This document shows, in pieces, positions 56,625-64,000 of a stretch of 64,000 bases of DNA. Every line of letters begins with the position of its first letter. Position 1 is the first letter of the stretch. The stretch comes from Streptomyces diastaticus subsp. diastaticus (GTDB taxonomy: Bacteria > Actinomycetota > Actinomycetes > Streptomycetales > Streptomycetaceae), in contig NZ_BLLN01000005.1 of assembly GCF_011170125.1 (NCBI RefSeq), positions 186,001-250,000 of the forward strand, written 5' to 3'. The notes below the pieces were generated by a model that had not been told where the DNA came from, searched no databases, and worked only from the letters and a program-made list of their open reading frames with translations. Both the position numbers and the translations under genes were made by a program.

Positions 56625-56638
56625 GCTCAACTGTGCCC
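56625..56638 (-). promoter_or_regulatory. Cluster operator copy 4 (GCTCA-ACTG-TGCCC) with promoter for the glycosyltransferase
   Basis: It lies upstream of the glycosyltransferase gene. TAGACA (56601-56596, minus strand) follows after 23 nt and places the transcript start about 25 nt before the ATG. The second half-site has two mismatches. Confidence 0.5.
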
Positions 56639-56690
56639 AGACGGCCGTCCCGGGGAGGGCCCGGCCGACGGCCGGGCGGCCGTTCCGGAA

Positions 56691-57560
56691 CTACCCGGGA
56701 GTTCCCAGCAGTTCCAGCAGGTAGCGGCCGTACCCGTTGCGGGCCAGGGGCTCGGCGAGCGTCCGCAGTTGCTCGTCGTCGATGAGGCCCCGGCGCCAGG
56801 CGGCCTCCTCGACACAGCCGATCTTCAGCCCCTGCCGCTCCTCGATGACGCGGACGAACTCCGAGGCCGCCGCCATCGCCTGGACCGTCCCCGTGTCGAG
56901 CCAGGCCACGCCCCGCTCCAGCACGGTCACGTCCAGTCGCCCCCGCCGCAGGTACTCGGCGTTCACCGCGGTGATCTCCAGTTCACCGCGGGCACTCGGC
57001 CGGACGCCCCGCGCGATCTCGACGATCTGGTTGTCGTAGAAGTACAGCCCGGGGATGGCGAACGCCGAACGCGGGTGGAGCGGCTTCTCCTCCAGGGAGA
57101 GCGCCCGGCCGTCGCCGTCGAACTCCACCACGCCGTACGCGCGCGGGTCCGCCACCCGGTGGGCGAAGATCCGCGCGCCTGCGGGCCGGGTGTGGGAACT
57201 CAGCTGTTCCCCGAGGCCGACCCCGTAGAAGACGTTGTCCCCGAGGATCAGCGCGACGGGCTCGTCCCCGATGAAGCGCTCCCCGATGAGGAGCGCCTGG
57301 GCGACGCCTTCGGGACGGGGCTGCGCGGCGTACTCCAGGCGCAGCCCCAGCCGGCTCCCGTCGCCGAGGAGGCAGCGGAAGGCGGGCAGCGCGTCGGGAG
57401 AGGTCACCACCAGGATCTCCCTGATCCCGGCCATGATCAGAGTGGTCAGCGGGTAATAGACCATCGGCTTGTCGAACACCGGCAGAAGCTGTTTGCACAC
57501 CGCACGGGTCAGCGGCCACAGTCTGCTGCCGGTTCCCCCCGCCAGAACGATTCCGCGCAT
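56691..57560 (-). CDS. rfbA: Glucose-1-phosphate thymidylyltransferase
   Basis: A 289-aa nucleotidyltransferase. It has the signature [16 protein letters not shown] at the N-terminus, [21 protein letters not shown] and the family segment [14 protein letters not shown]. It makes dTDP-glucose from glucose-1-phosphate and dTTP, the first step of deoxysugar supply. ATG has GGAGG six bases upstream. It is transcribed towards the glycosyltransferase gene but ends 126 bp before it. Its promoter carries an exact copy of the inverted repeat (57643-57656). Confidence 0.96.
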   Translation of the reverse strand: MRGIVLAGGTGSRLWPLTRAVCKQLLPVFDKPMVYYPLTTLIMAGIREILVVTSPDALPAFRCLLGDGSRLGLRLEYAAQPRPEGVAQALLIGERFIGDEPVALILGDNVFYGVGLGEQLSSHTRPAGARIFAHRVADPRAYGVVEFDGDGRALSLEEKPLHPRSAFAIPGLYFYDNQIVEIARGVRPSARGELEITAVNAEYLRRGRLDVTVLERGVAWLDTGTVQAMAAASEFVRVIEERQGLKIGCVEEAAWRRGLIDDEQLRTLAEPLARNGYGRYLLELLGTPG

Positions 57561-57642
57561 CGCCCGCCTCCGCGTCCGCCTGCGTCCGCTGTCCTCCCGG
57601 CCTCCCGGCCCCGCAGCATGGCAGCCGGGTCGTGAGCGCCCC

Positions 57643-57656
57643 GCTCAGGATTGAGC
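57643..57656 (-). promoter_or_regulatory. Cluster operator copy 5 (exact GCTCA-GGAT-TGAGC) with promoter for rfbA
   Basis: A perfect inverted repeat with 5-bp arms. CATGCT (57620-57615, minus strand) follows after 22 nt as a weak -10. The transcript would start about 48 nt before the rfbA ATG. Confidence 0.55.
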
Positions 57657-57702
57657 ACAGCCGTCAGGGAGAGACCCCGGCGCCACGCGCGGGCGGGGCA
57701 AT

Positions 57703-57716
57703 GCGCAATTGTGCGT
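57703..57716 (+). promoter_or_regulatory. Cluster operator copy 6 (GCGCA-ATTG-TGCGT) with promoter for the antiporter/sugar operon
   Basis: A diverged copy, itself palindromic, between rfbA and the antiporter gene. TACCGT (57739-57744) follows after 22 nt and places the start about 35 nt before ATG 57786. Confidence 0.45.
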
Positions 57717-57785
57717 ATCCGCCCTCAGCACCACCTCCTACCGTCTGGCCCCACCGACGGCGGACGCTCGAGGGAGGCGGAGCAG

Positions 57786-59282
57786 ATGGACGGGACACGG
57801 GGAACGGGCAGTTCCACGGGCAGGCGGCGCCTCGTCCTGGTGGCCTGCGTCTTCGTCGTCCTGCCAGCACTCGTCGGCGGCCTGGTGCTGTGGTACCAGG
57901 TGAGCGCGCACGGCACCGCGGCCCCGGGGCACCGGATCGTGCCGGGGGCGGACATGGCCGCCCGCCTGCTGATGGCCGCCGCCGTGGTGCTCGGCGCGTC
58001 CCACGCGGCGGGCCGCCTGGCCGTGCTGCTGGGCCAGCCGCCGGTGATCGGGGAGATCTGCGCCGGGATACTGCTCGGCCCCTCGCTCCTCGGGCGAGCC
58101 GCGCCCCAGCTGTGGGCCCGGCTGTTCCCCGAGGGCATCCTGCCGATGCTGGACGGCCTCGCCCAGCTCGGTCTGGTCTTCTTCATGTTCAAGGTGGGGC
58201 GTGACCTGTCCTCCGTACGCCTGCGCGCCCTGGGCGGACGGACCCTCCTGGTGAGCCTGGCGTCCCTGGCCGTGCCGTTCGCCGGTGGTGCCGTGGCGGC
58301 CGTCGCACTGGCGGACGGCCACGCCGGGCCGGCCGGCCCGGTCGCCTTCACCGTCTTCCTCGGCTGCGCCCTGGGCATCACCGCCTTCCCCGTCCTGGCG
58401 CGCATCCTGTCGGAACTCGGCCTCTCGCACACCGCCGTCGGCCGCACGAGTCTGCTCGCGGCGGCGATCGGGGACGCGGGGGCCTGGCTGCTGCTGGCCA
58501 CGGCCGTCGCGGCGGCCGGCGCTGCGGGCTCCTCCGGACCGGGGATCGCCCTGATGGTCGCGGGGACCACGGTGGCCGCCGTCCTCCTCGGTCCGCTGCG
58601 GCGGGCACTCCGCCGGGCGCTGTCCCGGCGGTACGGGAACAACGGCGAGGAAGGCGCCGCCGGGCTCCCCGTGCCCCTCCTGGCCTGCGCCGTCTGCGGC
58701 TGTGCGGCGTTCACCTCGGCGGTAGGACTGCACGCGGCGATCGGCGCCTTCCTCGCCGGTGCCGTCCTGCCGGCCGGGAGCGGCCCCGTCTCCTCGGCGG
58801 CCGATCGCCTCGGGTCCTTCTCCGCCGGGATCCTGATGCCCTTCTTCTTCCTGGGCTTCGGCCTCTCGGTCGACCTGTCGGCCCTGTCGCCCGACTCGCG
58901 AACGGTGGTCACCGGAAGTGTGCTGCTGGCCCTGGCCGTCCTCACCAAGCTGCTCGGGCCGGGGCTGTGCGCGTGGGTGACGGGCATGTCCCGAGGGGAC
59001 GCGCTGAAGTTGGGCGTCCTCCTCAACGCCCGGGGGCTCACCGAACTCGTCGTTCTCGGCATCGGCCTGCAGGCCGGACTCATCGACCGGCAGATGTTCA
59101 CCGTGCTGACCGCCGTCACGCTCACCACCACGATCCTGCCCGCACCCGTTCTGCGGCTGATGGACCGGCGGGCGAAGCGGGCGCCGAGCGGTGCGTCCCC
59201 ACCCGGCGCACCGGCCCGCGGCGCTCCGGAGGAGCAGGCGCCGCAGCCGTCGGGCGGGCCCTTGGCGCCGGAGGAGCGTTGA
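57786..59282 (+). CDS. Cation/proton antiporter, CPA2 family
   Basis: A 498-aa membrane protein with about 12-13 hydrophobic helices. It has the CPA2 signatures LLGQPPVIGEICAGILLGPS and GCALGITAFPVLARIL, and the late motif LNARGLTELVVLGIGLQ. The C-terminal tail of about 35 residues is Pro/Ala-rich and cytoplasmic. ATG has a purine-rich GGAGGCGGAG upstream. Members of this family are common in actinobacterial antibiotic clusters, where their role is seldom proven; resistance or pH and ion balance are usually proposed. It is the first gene of an operon with the two sugar genes that follow (16-bp and 19-bp gaps). Confidence 0.92.
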   Translation: MDGTRGTGSSTGRRRLVLVACVFVVLPALVGGLVLWYQVSAHGTAAPGHRIVPGADMAARLLMAAAVVLGASHAAGRLAVLLGQPPVIGEICAGILLGPSLLGRAAPQLWARLFPEGILPMLDGLAQLGLVFFMFKVGRDLSSVRLRALGGRTLLVSLASLAVPFAGGAVAAVALADGHAGPAGPVAFTVFLGCALGITAFPVLARILSELGLSHTAVGRTSLLAAAIGDAGAWLLLATAVAAAGAAGSSGPGIALMVAGTTVAAVLLGPLRRALRRALSRRYGNNGEEGAAGLPVPLLACAVCGCAAFTSAVGLHAAIGAFLAGAVLPAGSGPVSSAADRLGSFSAGILMPFFFLGFGLSVDLSALSPDSRTVVTGSVLLALAVLTKLLGPGLCAWVTGMSRGDALKLGVLLNARGLTELVVLGIGLQAGLIDRQMFTVLTAVTLTTTILPAPVLRLMDRRAKRAPSGASPPGAPARGAPEEQAPQPSGGPLAPEER

Positions 59283-59298
59283 CGAGAGGAGGACGCCG

Positions 59299-60288
59299 AT
59301 GCGCGGGCGAACCCCAGCGCTGCTGGTGACCGGAGGAGCCGGGTTCATCGGGTCGCACTTCGTGCGCTCCCTCCTGGCGGGCGCGTATCCGCGGTGGGCC
59401 GGCGCGAGCGTGACCGTGCTGGACAAACTGGGCTACTGCGGCAACCTGGAGAACCTCGCTCCCGTGGCCGGCCACCCCGGATTCCGTTTCGTCCGGGGCG
59501 AGGTGGAGGAGACGGTCCTGCTCGACCAGGTCGTACCCGGCCACGATCACGTGGTGCACTTCGCCGCCGAGTCCCATGTGGACCGGTCCATCGACGGGGC
59601 GGGGCCGTTCGCCGTGACCAACGTGCTCGGCACCCAGCGCCTGCTCGACGCGGCACTGCGGCACGGCGTCCGGCGCTTCCTCCAGGTGTCGACGGACGAG
59701 GTGTACGGCTCCACGGACGAGGGGGCGTGGACCGAGGAGCAGCCCCTGGCACCGAGGTCGCCCTACGCGGCCACCAAGGCCGCCGCCGATCTGCTCGCGC
59801 TCGCCTGGCACACCACGTACGGGCTCGACGTGGTCGTCACCCGCTGCTCCAACAACTTCGGCCCCTACCAGTACCCGGAGAAGATGGTCCCGCGCTTCGT
59901 GACCAACCTGCTCCGGGACCGGCGCGTCCCGCTGTACGGCGACGGCTCGCACGTCAGGGACTGGGTGCACGTGGACGACCACTGCCGCGGCGTGGCCTCG
60001 GCCCTCGAACGGGGCAGGGCGGGGCAGGTCTACCACCTCGGCGGCGGCTGCGAACTGAGCAACCGCGAGCTGACCGGGCGCATCCTGCGGGCGTGCGGCG
60101 CGGGCTGGGAGATGGTCGAGAACGTCGCCGACCGGCGGGGCCACGACCGGCGTTACGCCCTGGACATCTCCAAGTCGACCGCGGAACTCGGCTACGCCCC
60201 GCGCGTCGGGTTCGACGAGGGGCTGTTGCAGACACTCACCTGGTATCGCGCGAACCGCTCCTGGTGGGAGCGGCTCGTCGGCGACTGA
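59299..60288 (+). CDS. rfbB: dTDP-glucose 4,6-dehydratase
   Basis: A 329-aa extended short-chain dehydrogenase. The NAD site is VTGGAGFIGSHF, and the catalytic region has STDEVYG with YAATKAA (the YxxxK pair). FAAESHVDRSI and the NNFGPYQYPEKMVP stretch are diagnostic of RfbB/RmlB. It converts dTDP-glucose to dTDP-4-keto-6-deoxyglucose, the branch point for deoxysugars. ATG has GAGAGGAGG upstream. It works after RfbA and before the 2,3-dehydratase encoded next. Confidence 0.96.
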   Translation: MRGRTPALLVTGGAGFIGSHFVRSLLAGAYPRWAGASVTVLDKLGYCGNLENLAPVAGHPGFRFVRGEVEETVLLDQVVPGHDHVVHFAAESHVDRSIDGAGPFAVTNVLGTQRLLDAALRHGVRRFLQVSTDEVYGSTDEGAWTEEQPLAPRSPYAATKAAADLLALAWHTTYGLDVVVTRCSNNFGPYQYPEKMVPRFVTNLLRDRRVPLYGDGSHVRDWVHVDDHCRGVASALERGRAGQVYHLGGGCELSNRELTGRILRACGAGWEMVENVADRRGHDRRYALDISKSTAELGYAPRVGFDEGLLQTLTWYRANRSWWERLVGD

Positions 60289-60307
60289 CCGTTGACGGAG
60301 ACGACAC

Positions 60308-61711
60308 ATGTCCGAGACAGACACCCACGGCCTTCAGCGGCGTCTTCGGCTGTCCGCGGCGGCCGAGGACAGTCCGGTGTTCCCCCAGGACCGCTTCGAC
60401 GCATGGCTCGCCGGGCGCTCGGCGGAGCGGTTCAGGGTCTCGCGGGTCCCCTTCGCCGACCTCGAGCAGTGGTCCTTCGACTCCGGCAGCGGAAACCTGC
60501 GGCACCGCACCGGACGGTTCTTCTCCATCGAGGGGCTGTGGACGCCCGCCGACGGCCAGGACGCGGCGCAGGAGTACCAGCCGGTCATCGTCCAGCCGGA
60601 GATCGGCACCCTCGGCATCCTCATGAAGGACTTCGGCGGAGTACCGCACTTCCTGATGCAGGCGAAGATGGAGCCGGGCAACGTCAACACCCTCCAGCTG
60701 TCGCCCACGGTGCAGGCGACACGGAGCAACTCCGCTCGCGCGCACGGTGGTTCGACAGTCCGCCATCTGGAGTTCTTCGCCGGGCACGGACCGGGCGGGA
60801 CGGGGCGGGGAAGGGTCCTCCTGGACGTCCTGCAGTCCGAACACGGCTCGTACTTCCTGCACAAGCGCAACCGGCACATGGTGGTGGAGACGCAGGAGGA
60901 CATCCCCGAGCACGAGGACTTCAGGTGGCTGACCCTCGGCCAGATCCACCGGCTCCTGCGCCGGGACCACCTCGTGAACATGGACGCGCGGACGGTCCTC
61001 TCCTGCGTCCTGCCGGGCGCGGCGGGCCCGGCGCCGGCCGGCTCGTCCTTCGCCGACGCCGTGCTCCACTCACTGAGCCGCTCCGCGGCGCCCCGGCACT
61101 CCCTGCCCGAACTCATGAGCTGGCTGACCGGGGTGCGGACTCACGCACGCCCGCCCGCGCGACCGGTGCCCCTGAGGGCGACAGCCGCGGACGGATGGTT
61201 GCGGGGGCCGGACCGGCTGGAGCGCCGTGGCGGCGGGCCCTTCACCGTCGTCGGCGCCCGGGTGGAGGCGCCCACGCGGGAGGTGCCCTCCTGGACCCAG
61301 CCGCTCGTCGAGCCCACCGGCACGGCACTGAGCGCCTTCGTGACCGCGAGGCTCGGCGGAGTGCTGCACGTCCTGGTCGAGGCCCGTGCGGAGCCGGGGT
61401 GCCTCGACGGGCCCGAACTCCACCCGACGGTGCACTGCCTGCCGGGCGGGACGCACCCGCTCCTCGACCACGTCCTCGGCACACCGCCGTCCCGGGTGCG
61501 CTACGACGTGGAACTCTCCGAGGAGGGCGGGCGCTTCCACCATGCCCGGTGCCGCAACCTGATGGTGGAGGCGGAGGACGCTTTCCCGCTGGACGCGCCG
61601 GCCACCCACCGCTGGATGACGCTCGGCCAGCTCGCCCGGCTCACCGGCTTCGGCCAGTATGTGAGCATCCAGGCGCGCACCCTGCTCGCCTGCGCCCCGG
61701 CCGCGGTGTGA
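60308..61711 (+). CDS. dTDP-4-keto-6-deoxyglucose 2,3-dehydratase (NDP-hexose 2,3-dehydratase)
   Basis: A 467-aa protein made of two homologous halves (about 30-230 and 240-465), as in the TylX3/EvaA/JadO family. Each half repeats the pattern ...GRFFSIEG or GGGPFTVVG..., QPLV/QPEIG, LxxLVxAxxEPG, a tract of HPTVxC or SPTVQA, and WMTLGQ(L/I)xxL. It removes the C2 hydroxyl, the committed step to 2,6-dideoxy sugars. The usual partner, a 3-ketoreductase or 3-aminotransferase, and later sugar genes are absent from the window. The pathway must be completed by genes beyond it or elsewhere. The ORF ends just before a perfect bidirectional terminator. Confidence 0.94.
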   Translation: MSETDTHGLQRRLRLSAAAEDSPVFPQDRFDAWLAGRSAERFRVSRVPFADLEQWSFDSGSGNLRHRTGRFFSIEGLWTPADGQDAAQEYQPVIVQPEIGTLGILMKDFGGVPHFLMQAKMEPGNVNTLQLSPTVQATRSNSARAHGGSTVRHLEFFAGHGPGGTGRGRVLLDVLQSEHGSYFLHKRNRHMVVETQEDIPEHEDFRWLTLGQIHRLLRRDHLVNMDARTVLSCVLPGAAGPAPAGSSFADAVLHSLSRSAAPRHSLPELMSWLTGVRTHARPPARPVPLRATAADGWLRGPDRLERRGGGPFTVVGARVEAPTREVPSWTQPLVEPTGTALSAFVTARLGGVLHVLVEARAEPGCLDGPELHPTVHCLPGGTHPLLDHVLGTPPSRVRYDVELSEEGGRFHHARCRNLMVEAEDAFPLDAPATHRWMTLGQLARLTGFGQYVSIQARTLLACAPAAV

Positions 61712-61724
61712 CGGGCGCCCATGC

Positions 61725-61772
61725 CGCAGCGGGCCGCCTTCCGCCGGTACCGGCGGAAGGCGGCCCGCTGCG
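61725..61772. terminator. Bidirectional terminator after the 2,3-dehydratase gene
   Basis: A perfect 48-bp palindrome (24-bp arms centred on GGTACC) lies between the converging 2,3-dehydratase and secreted-protein genes. GC-rich, no T-tract. Confidence 0.88.
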
Positions 61773-61784
61773 TCCGCGGACGGC

Positions 61785-62309
61785 TCAGGAAGCCGTCACA
61801 CGGGTCGTCGCCGCGGGGGCGACGGTCTCGTCCGGGGTGCAGAGCACATCCAGACCGAGCATGTTCAGCCGCAGGTCGGAGGGGGTGAACGTGACGTCGC
61901 CCGGGGCGGGCGCGGTGACGGTCGCCGTACCGCCCTCCAGAACGACCGCCTCGCCGGCCGGTACGGCGGCCGTGTTGGTCAGGCCCCCGGCGACGGCGGT
62001 CCCGGAGCCGGTGCCCCCGACGGCGACGTCGAGTTCCCCCCGGACACCGCCGGCCGGCACCTCCTCGGTACCCGGAGTGCCGTCCTCGACGGTCACGGAA
62101 AGAGCGATCTCCTCTCCCTGCACGGCGGTCGCCGGTGCGGTGATCGTGATCTTCTCGGTGGTCTGCAGCGTGTCGCCGCCCGCGGCGCAGCTGTAGGCGG
62201 CGGACACCGTGTCGGCCGCGGCCGGGCCGGCCCCCAGGGCCAGCACGCCCGCCGCCGCGACGGCGGTGACGGCGCAGGCGGTCGAGCGCAGTGCAGTACG
62301 ACGCATCAT
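61785..62309 (-). CDS. Small secreted protein of unknown function
   Basis: About 174 aa. The N-terminus MMRRTALRSTACAVTAVAAAG with a hydrophobic core and an AAA-Asp junction near residue 32 is a clear Sec signal peptide. The mature part is beta-rich (VTVEDGTPGTEEVP, GGTATVTAPAPGDVTF) with two Cys, one at each end (YSC and VLC), likely a disulfide. It resembles the small secreted proteins grouped as DUF6801-like in Streptomyces, though I cannot confirm this. Two adjacent ATGs (62309 and 62306) follow GGGAGA. It has an exact operator copy upstream and so seems to be co-regulated with the cluster. A role in binding or exporting the product is conjecture. Confidence 0.8.
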   Translation of the reverse strand: MMRRTALRSTACAVTAVAAAGVLALGAGPAAADTVSAAYSCAAGGDTLQTTEKITITAPATAVQGEEIALSVTVEDGTPGTEEVPAGGVRGELDVAVGGTGSGTAVAGGLTNTAAVPAGEAVVLEGGTATVTAPAPGDVTFTPSDLRLNMLGLDVLCTPDETVAPAATTRVTAS

Positions 62310-62764
62310 GGTCTCCCAGTCGTTGTCGTTCCGGTTTTCCGCACGGACGAGGGATCGGCCACCGGCGCACCTCACCGCCCGTGGTCGATCGCCCTTGCAC
62401 CGTAGGCACTGCTTCACGCGGCGCAACGCTCACAGTTGAGCAGGCACCCGACGGCGGCCGACGACATGGCCTGAACCTGACGGGCCCGTTCCGGCGCCCT
62501 CCCGGTAAGGGCGCGGGCCTCGCACGACTGTTCGCGCGCACCGCGCCACCTCCGTCATCTCCCGCTGGTGGCTCACCCGACTCTCCCCAGGGCCCCCGGT
62601 CCGGCCTGCGCACCGGGCGGGAGGGCCGGGCCCGGATGAACCGAACGCGGCGGGACCCGGTCGGCGACGCCCGCGGGGCCGGCCCGCGCCATCACGGACG
62701 CCGGGGCCCCGGTCCGGTTCGTGACGGTGCGCCGGCCCGTGCCTTCCCCTCTCGCCGGCCGGTG
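62310..62764. other. 455-bp intergenic stretch
   Basis: No supportable gene was found. The stretch holds the promoter and operator of the secreted-protein gene at 62399-62441. The remaining 320 bp up to the DUF488 gene is GC-rich with no clear element. I take it as the right boundary of the cluster. Confidence 0.6.
62428..62441 (-). promoter_or_regulatory. Cluster operator copy 7 (exact GCTCA-CAGT-TGAGC) with promoter for the secreted protein
   Basis: A perfect inverted repeat. TACGGT (62404-62399, minus strand) follows after 23 nt, giving an 80-nt leader before ATG 62309. Confidence 0.6.
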
Positions 62765-63130
62765 TCAGCCCTCTGGTTCGTTCAGCCACTTGGCGAGCAC
62801 CGCGGCTTCGCTGCGGTCGACGTCCTTGGTGGCCGTCAGCAGCGTCACCTTGGCGTGGGCCGCCAGGTCGCGCAGGTACCGCACAGCTTCCTCGTGCTCG
62901 GGGTCCCGCAGCTCGTCGATGTAGCGGGCCCGGAAGCCGTCGAAGCGTTCGGGGTCGTGGTGGTACCAGTGCCGTAGGTCGGTGGAGGGCGCGATGTCCT
63001 TCAGCCACTCGTCGAGATCGGCTCTGTCCTTGCTCATCCCCCGGGGCCACAGCCGGTCGACGAGCACGCGCTTGCCGTCCTGCTCGGAGGGGTCCTCGTA
63101 GATCCTGCGACAGGTGACAGGTCGGGTCAT
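62765..63130 (-). CDS. DUF488-family protein
   Basis: A 121-aa protein with the DUF488 pattern RVLVDRLWPRGMSKDRADLDEWLKDIAPS ... WYHHDPERFDGFRARY. The family is widespread and of unknown function; it is often a lone housekeeping-like gene. ATG at 63130. It lacks the operator element and does not fit the pathway, so it is probably flanking chromosome. Confidence 0.93.
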   Translation of the reverse strand: MTRPVTCRRIYEDPSEQDGKRVLVDRLWPRGMSKDRADLDEWLKDIAPSTDLRHWYHHDPERFDGFRARYIDELRDPEHEEAVRYLRDLAAHAKVTLLTATKDVDRSEAAVLAKWLNEPEG

Positions 63131-63187
63131 GGCAAGCGCCCTCCTCGGGCCTATCGGGTCGTGCTTCTGCCGACGCGCGTCCGGGGT

Positions 63188-63213
63188 CCGATCGGGCCCC
63201 GGGGGCCGATCGG
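63188..63213. other. Twin palindromes CCGATCGG in the DUF488/DoxX divergent gap
   Basis: CCGATCGG occurs at 63188-63195 and 63206-63213, separated by a 10-bp GC-rich core. It may be an operator for the divergent pair or a hairpin. Nothing else is recognisable in the 230-bp gap. Confidence 0.3.
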
Positions 63214-63360
63214 TCCATTGTCGCCTCGGGTCACCGGCCTGTCGCGCCGCCGTGGCACCAGCCCCGCCCCCGTACGCCTACCGCGTGCGACGGGGCGGGG
63301 GCGGTGCCATGGTGGGAGAGGGAGGGAAGACCTGGCCGCGACCCCGGGAGGCGTACCGCT

Positions 63361-63897
63361 GTGACGTGTCCGACACGCCGGGACACCGGCCTGCTCCTGC
63401 TGCGGATAGGCGTGAGCGGGCCGTTGATCGCCCACGGCACCCAGAAGCTCTTCGGCTGGTTCGCAGGCGCCGGGCTCCAGGGCTCGGCGGAGTTCATGGA
63501 ACAGCAGGGTTACAGGCCAGGCAAGTTGAGCGCGATCGCCGCCGGTCTCGCCGAGGCCGGAGGCGGGGCTCTGCTCGGTCTCGGACTCGCCACGCCCGTG
63601 GGCGGCGCCGCGGTCGCCGCCGGCATGACCGGCGCCGCCGCCGTACACACCCCTCACGGCTTCTGGGGCTACGCGGGCGGCTACGAACTCAACACCGTCT
63701 ACGGCGTGGCCGCGGCCGCCCTCGCGCTGACCGGCCCGGGGCGCGTCTCCCTGGACCACGTCACCGGTCACCGCCTGGACCGCGGGTGGATGGCCCCGGC
63801 GGCGCTGGGAGCCGGTGCCGTTCTGGCGGCACTGGCCGTGGGCGCACGGCAGGTTCGGACGAGGCGGACCCGAGAGGGCTCCGACACCGAGTCCTGA
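63361..63897 (+). CDS. DoxX-family membrane protein
   Basis: A 178-aa protein with about four hydrophobic helices and the DoxX signature LLRIGVSGPLIAHGTQKLFGWF at the start (the HGxQKLFG motif). DoxX proteins are small inner-membrane proteins linked to redox stress and quinone-related functions. The GTG at 63361 with GGGAGG upstream fits the family N-terminus better than an upstream ATG at 63304. It is divergent from the DUF488 gene and probably outside the cluster. The last 103 bases of the window after it hold no gene. Confidence 0.88.
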   Translation: MTCPTRRDTGLLLLRIGVSGPLIAHGTQKLFGWFAGAGLQGSAEFMEQQGYRPGKLSAIAAGLAEAGGGALLGLGLATPVGGAAVAAGMTGAAAVHTPHGFWGYAGGYELNTVYGVAAAALALTGPGRVSLDHVTGHRLDRGWMAPAALGAGAVLAALAVGARQVRTRRTREGSDTES

Positions 63898-64000
63898 TCC
63901 GACCGGACCGAGGGCCGGGACCGCTTGGTCCCGCCGGCCCACCGAACCTCCTCCGAGGGACTCTCGGGCACCCGGCACCTGGCTCTCCCGGGCCTGCCCG

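Noticed and set aside
57643..57716. Second -10 signal on the other side of operator copies 5 and 6
   Set aside because: No TAnnnT-like hexamer was found at 22-24 nt to the right of copy 5, so each copy is taken to serve one direction only.

Overview
The window is high-GC actinobacterial DNA, most probably Streptomyces. The evidence is very GC-rich coding sequence, GTG and TTG starts, dense translational coupling and typical family content. About 62.4 of the 64 kb looks like one secondary-metabolite gene cluster. No rRNA, tRNA, CRISPR array, transposase or insertion sequence was seen.

Core (about 1-50 kb, minus strand). Two giant genes encode a hybrid NRPS / trans-AT polyketide synthase of the leinamycin type. 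The upstream protein (27004-39612) reads PCP-Cy-Cy-A-PCP-Ox-KS-ACP-KS-KR-ACP-KS. The downstream protein (7448-27007) reads DH-ACP-KR-KS-(carrier-like)-ECH-ACP-KS-KR-ACP-KS-KR-ACP-KS-ACP-ACP-DUF-SH-TE. There is no AT domain in either protein; a free-standing AT-ER protein (44801-47095) supplies extender units. The terminal DUF-SH-TE block is the sulfur-installing signature of the leinamycin family. The starter is unusual. In place of a plain amino-acid loading pair there is a syringomycin-like trio: an A-PCP didomain (SyrB1-like), an Fe(II)/2-oxoglutarate halogenase with the His-x-Ala motif (SyrB2-like), and an alpha/beta-hydrolase-fold transferase with a Cys nucleophile (SyrC-like). The predicted route is a chlorinated Thr-like starter passed to the N-terminal PCP, then Cys addition and cyclisation/oxidation to a thiazole, then about six ketide extensions, sulfur insertion and release, probably as a macrolactam.

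Beta-branching. Two HMG-synthase-like enzymes, two donor ACPs, an LnmK-type acyltransferase/decarboxylase, a KS-type decarboxylase with Ser in place of Cys, one free-standing ECH and one embedded ECH are present. This suggests two different branches, one propionyl-derived and one acetyl-derived, in one molecule.

Tailoring and periphery. At the left end lie two P450s (one cut by the window edge), a DUF3224 protein, a SnoaL-like protein and a type II thioesterase. At 50-62 kb lie a methyltransferase, an acyl-CoA-ligase-like protein fused in frame to a Trm112-like zinc ribbon, a TetR regulator with an MFS exporter, a glycosyltransferase, early deoxysugar genes (RfbA, RfbB, 2,3-dehydratase), a cation/proton antiporter and a small secreted protein. 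The product is therefore probably glycosylated. The genes at 62.8-63.9 kb (DUF488, DoxX) look like flanking chromosome.

Regulation. Seven intergenic copies of an inverted repeat, GCTCA-N4-TGAGC or close variants, precede eight inferred promoters. Each is followed 22-24 nt later by a -10-like hexamer. All eight promoters serve the cluster genes. The DUF488 and DoxX genes and the TetR/MFS pair lack the repeat. It marks a candidate regulon and a cluster boundary near 62.4 kb. The regulator that reads it is not obvious in the window.
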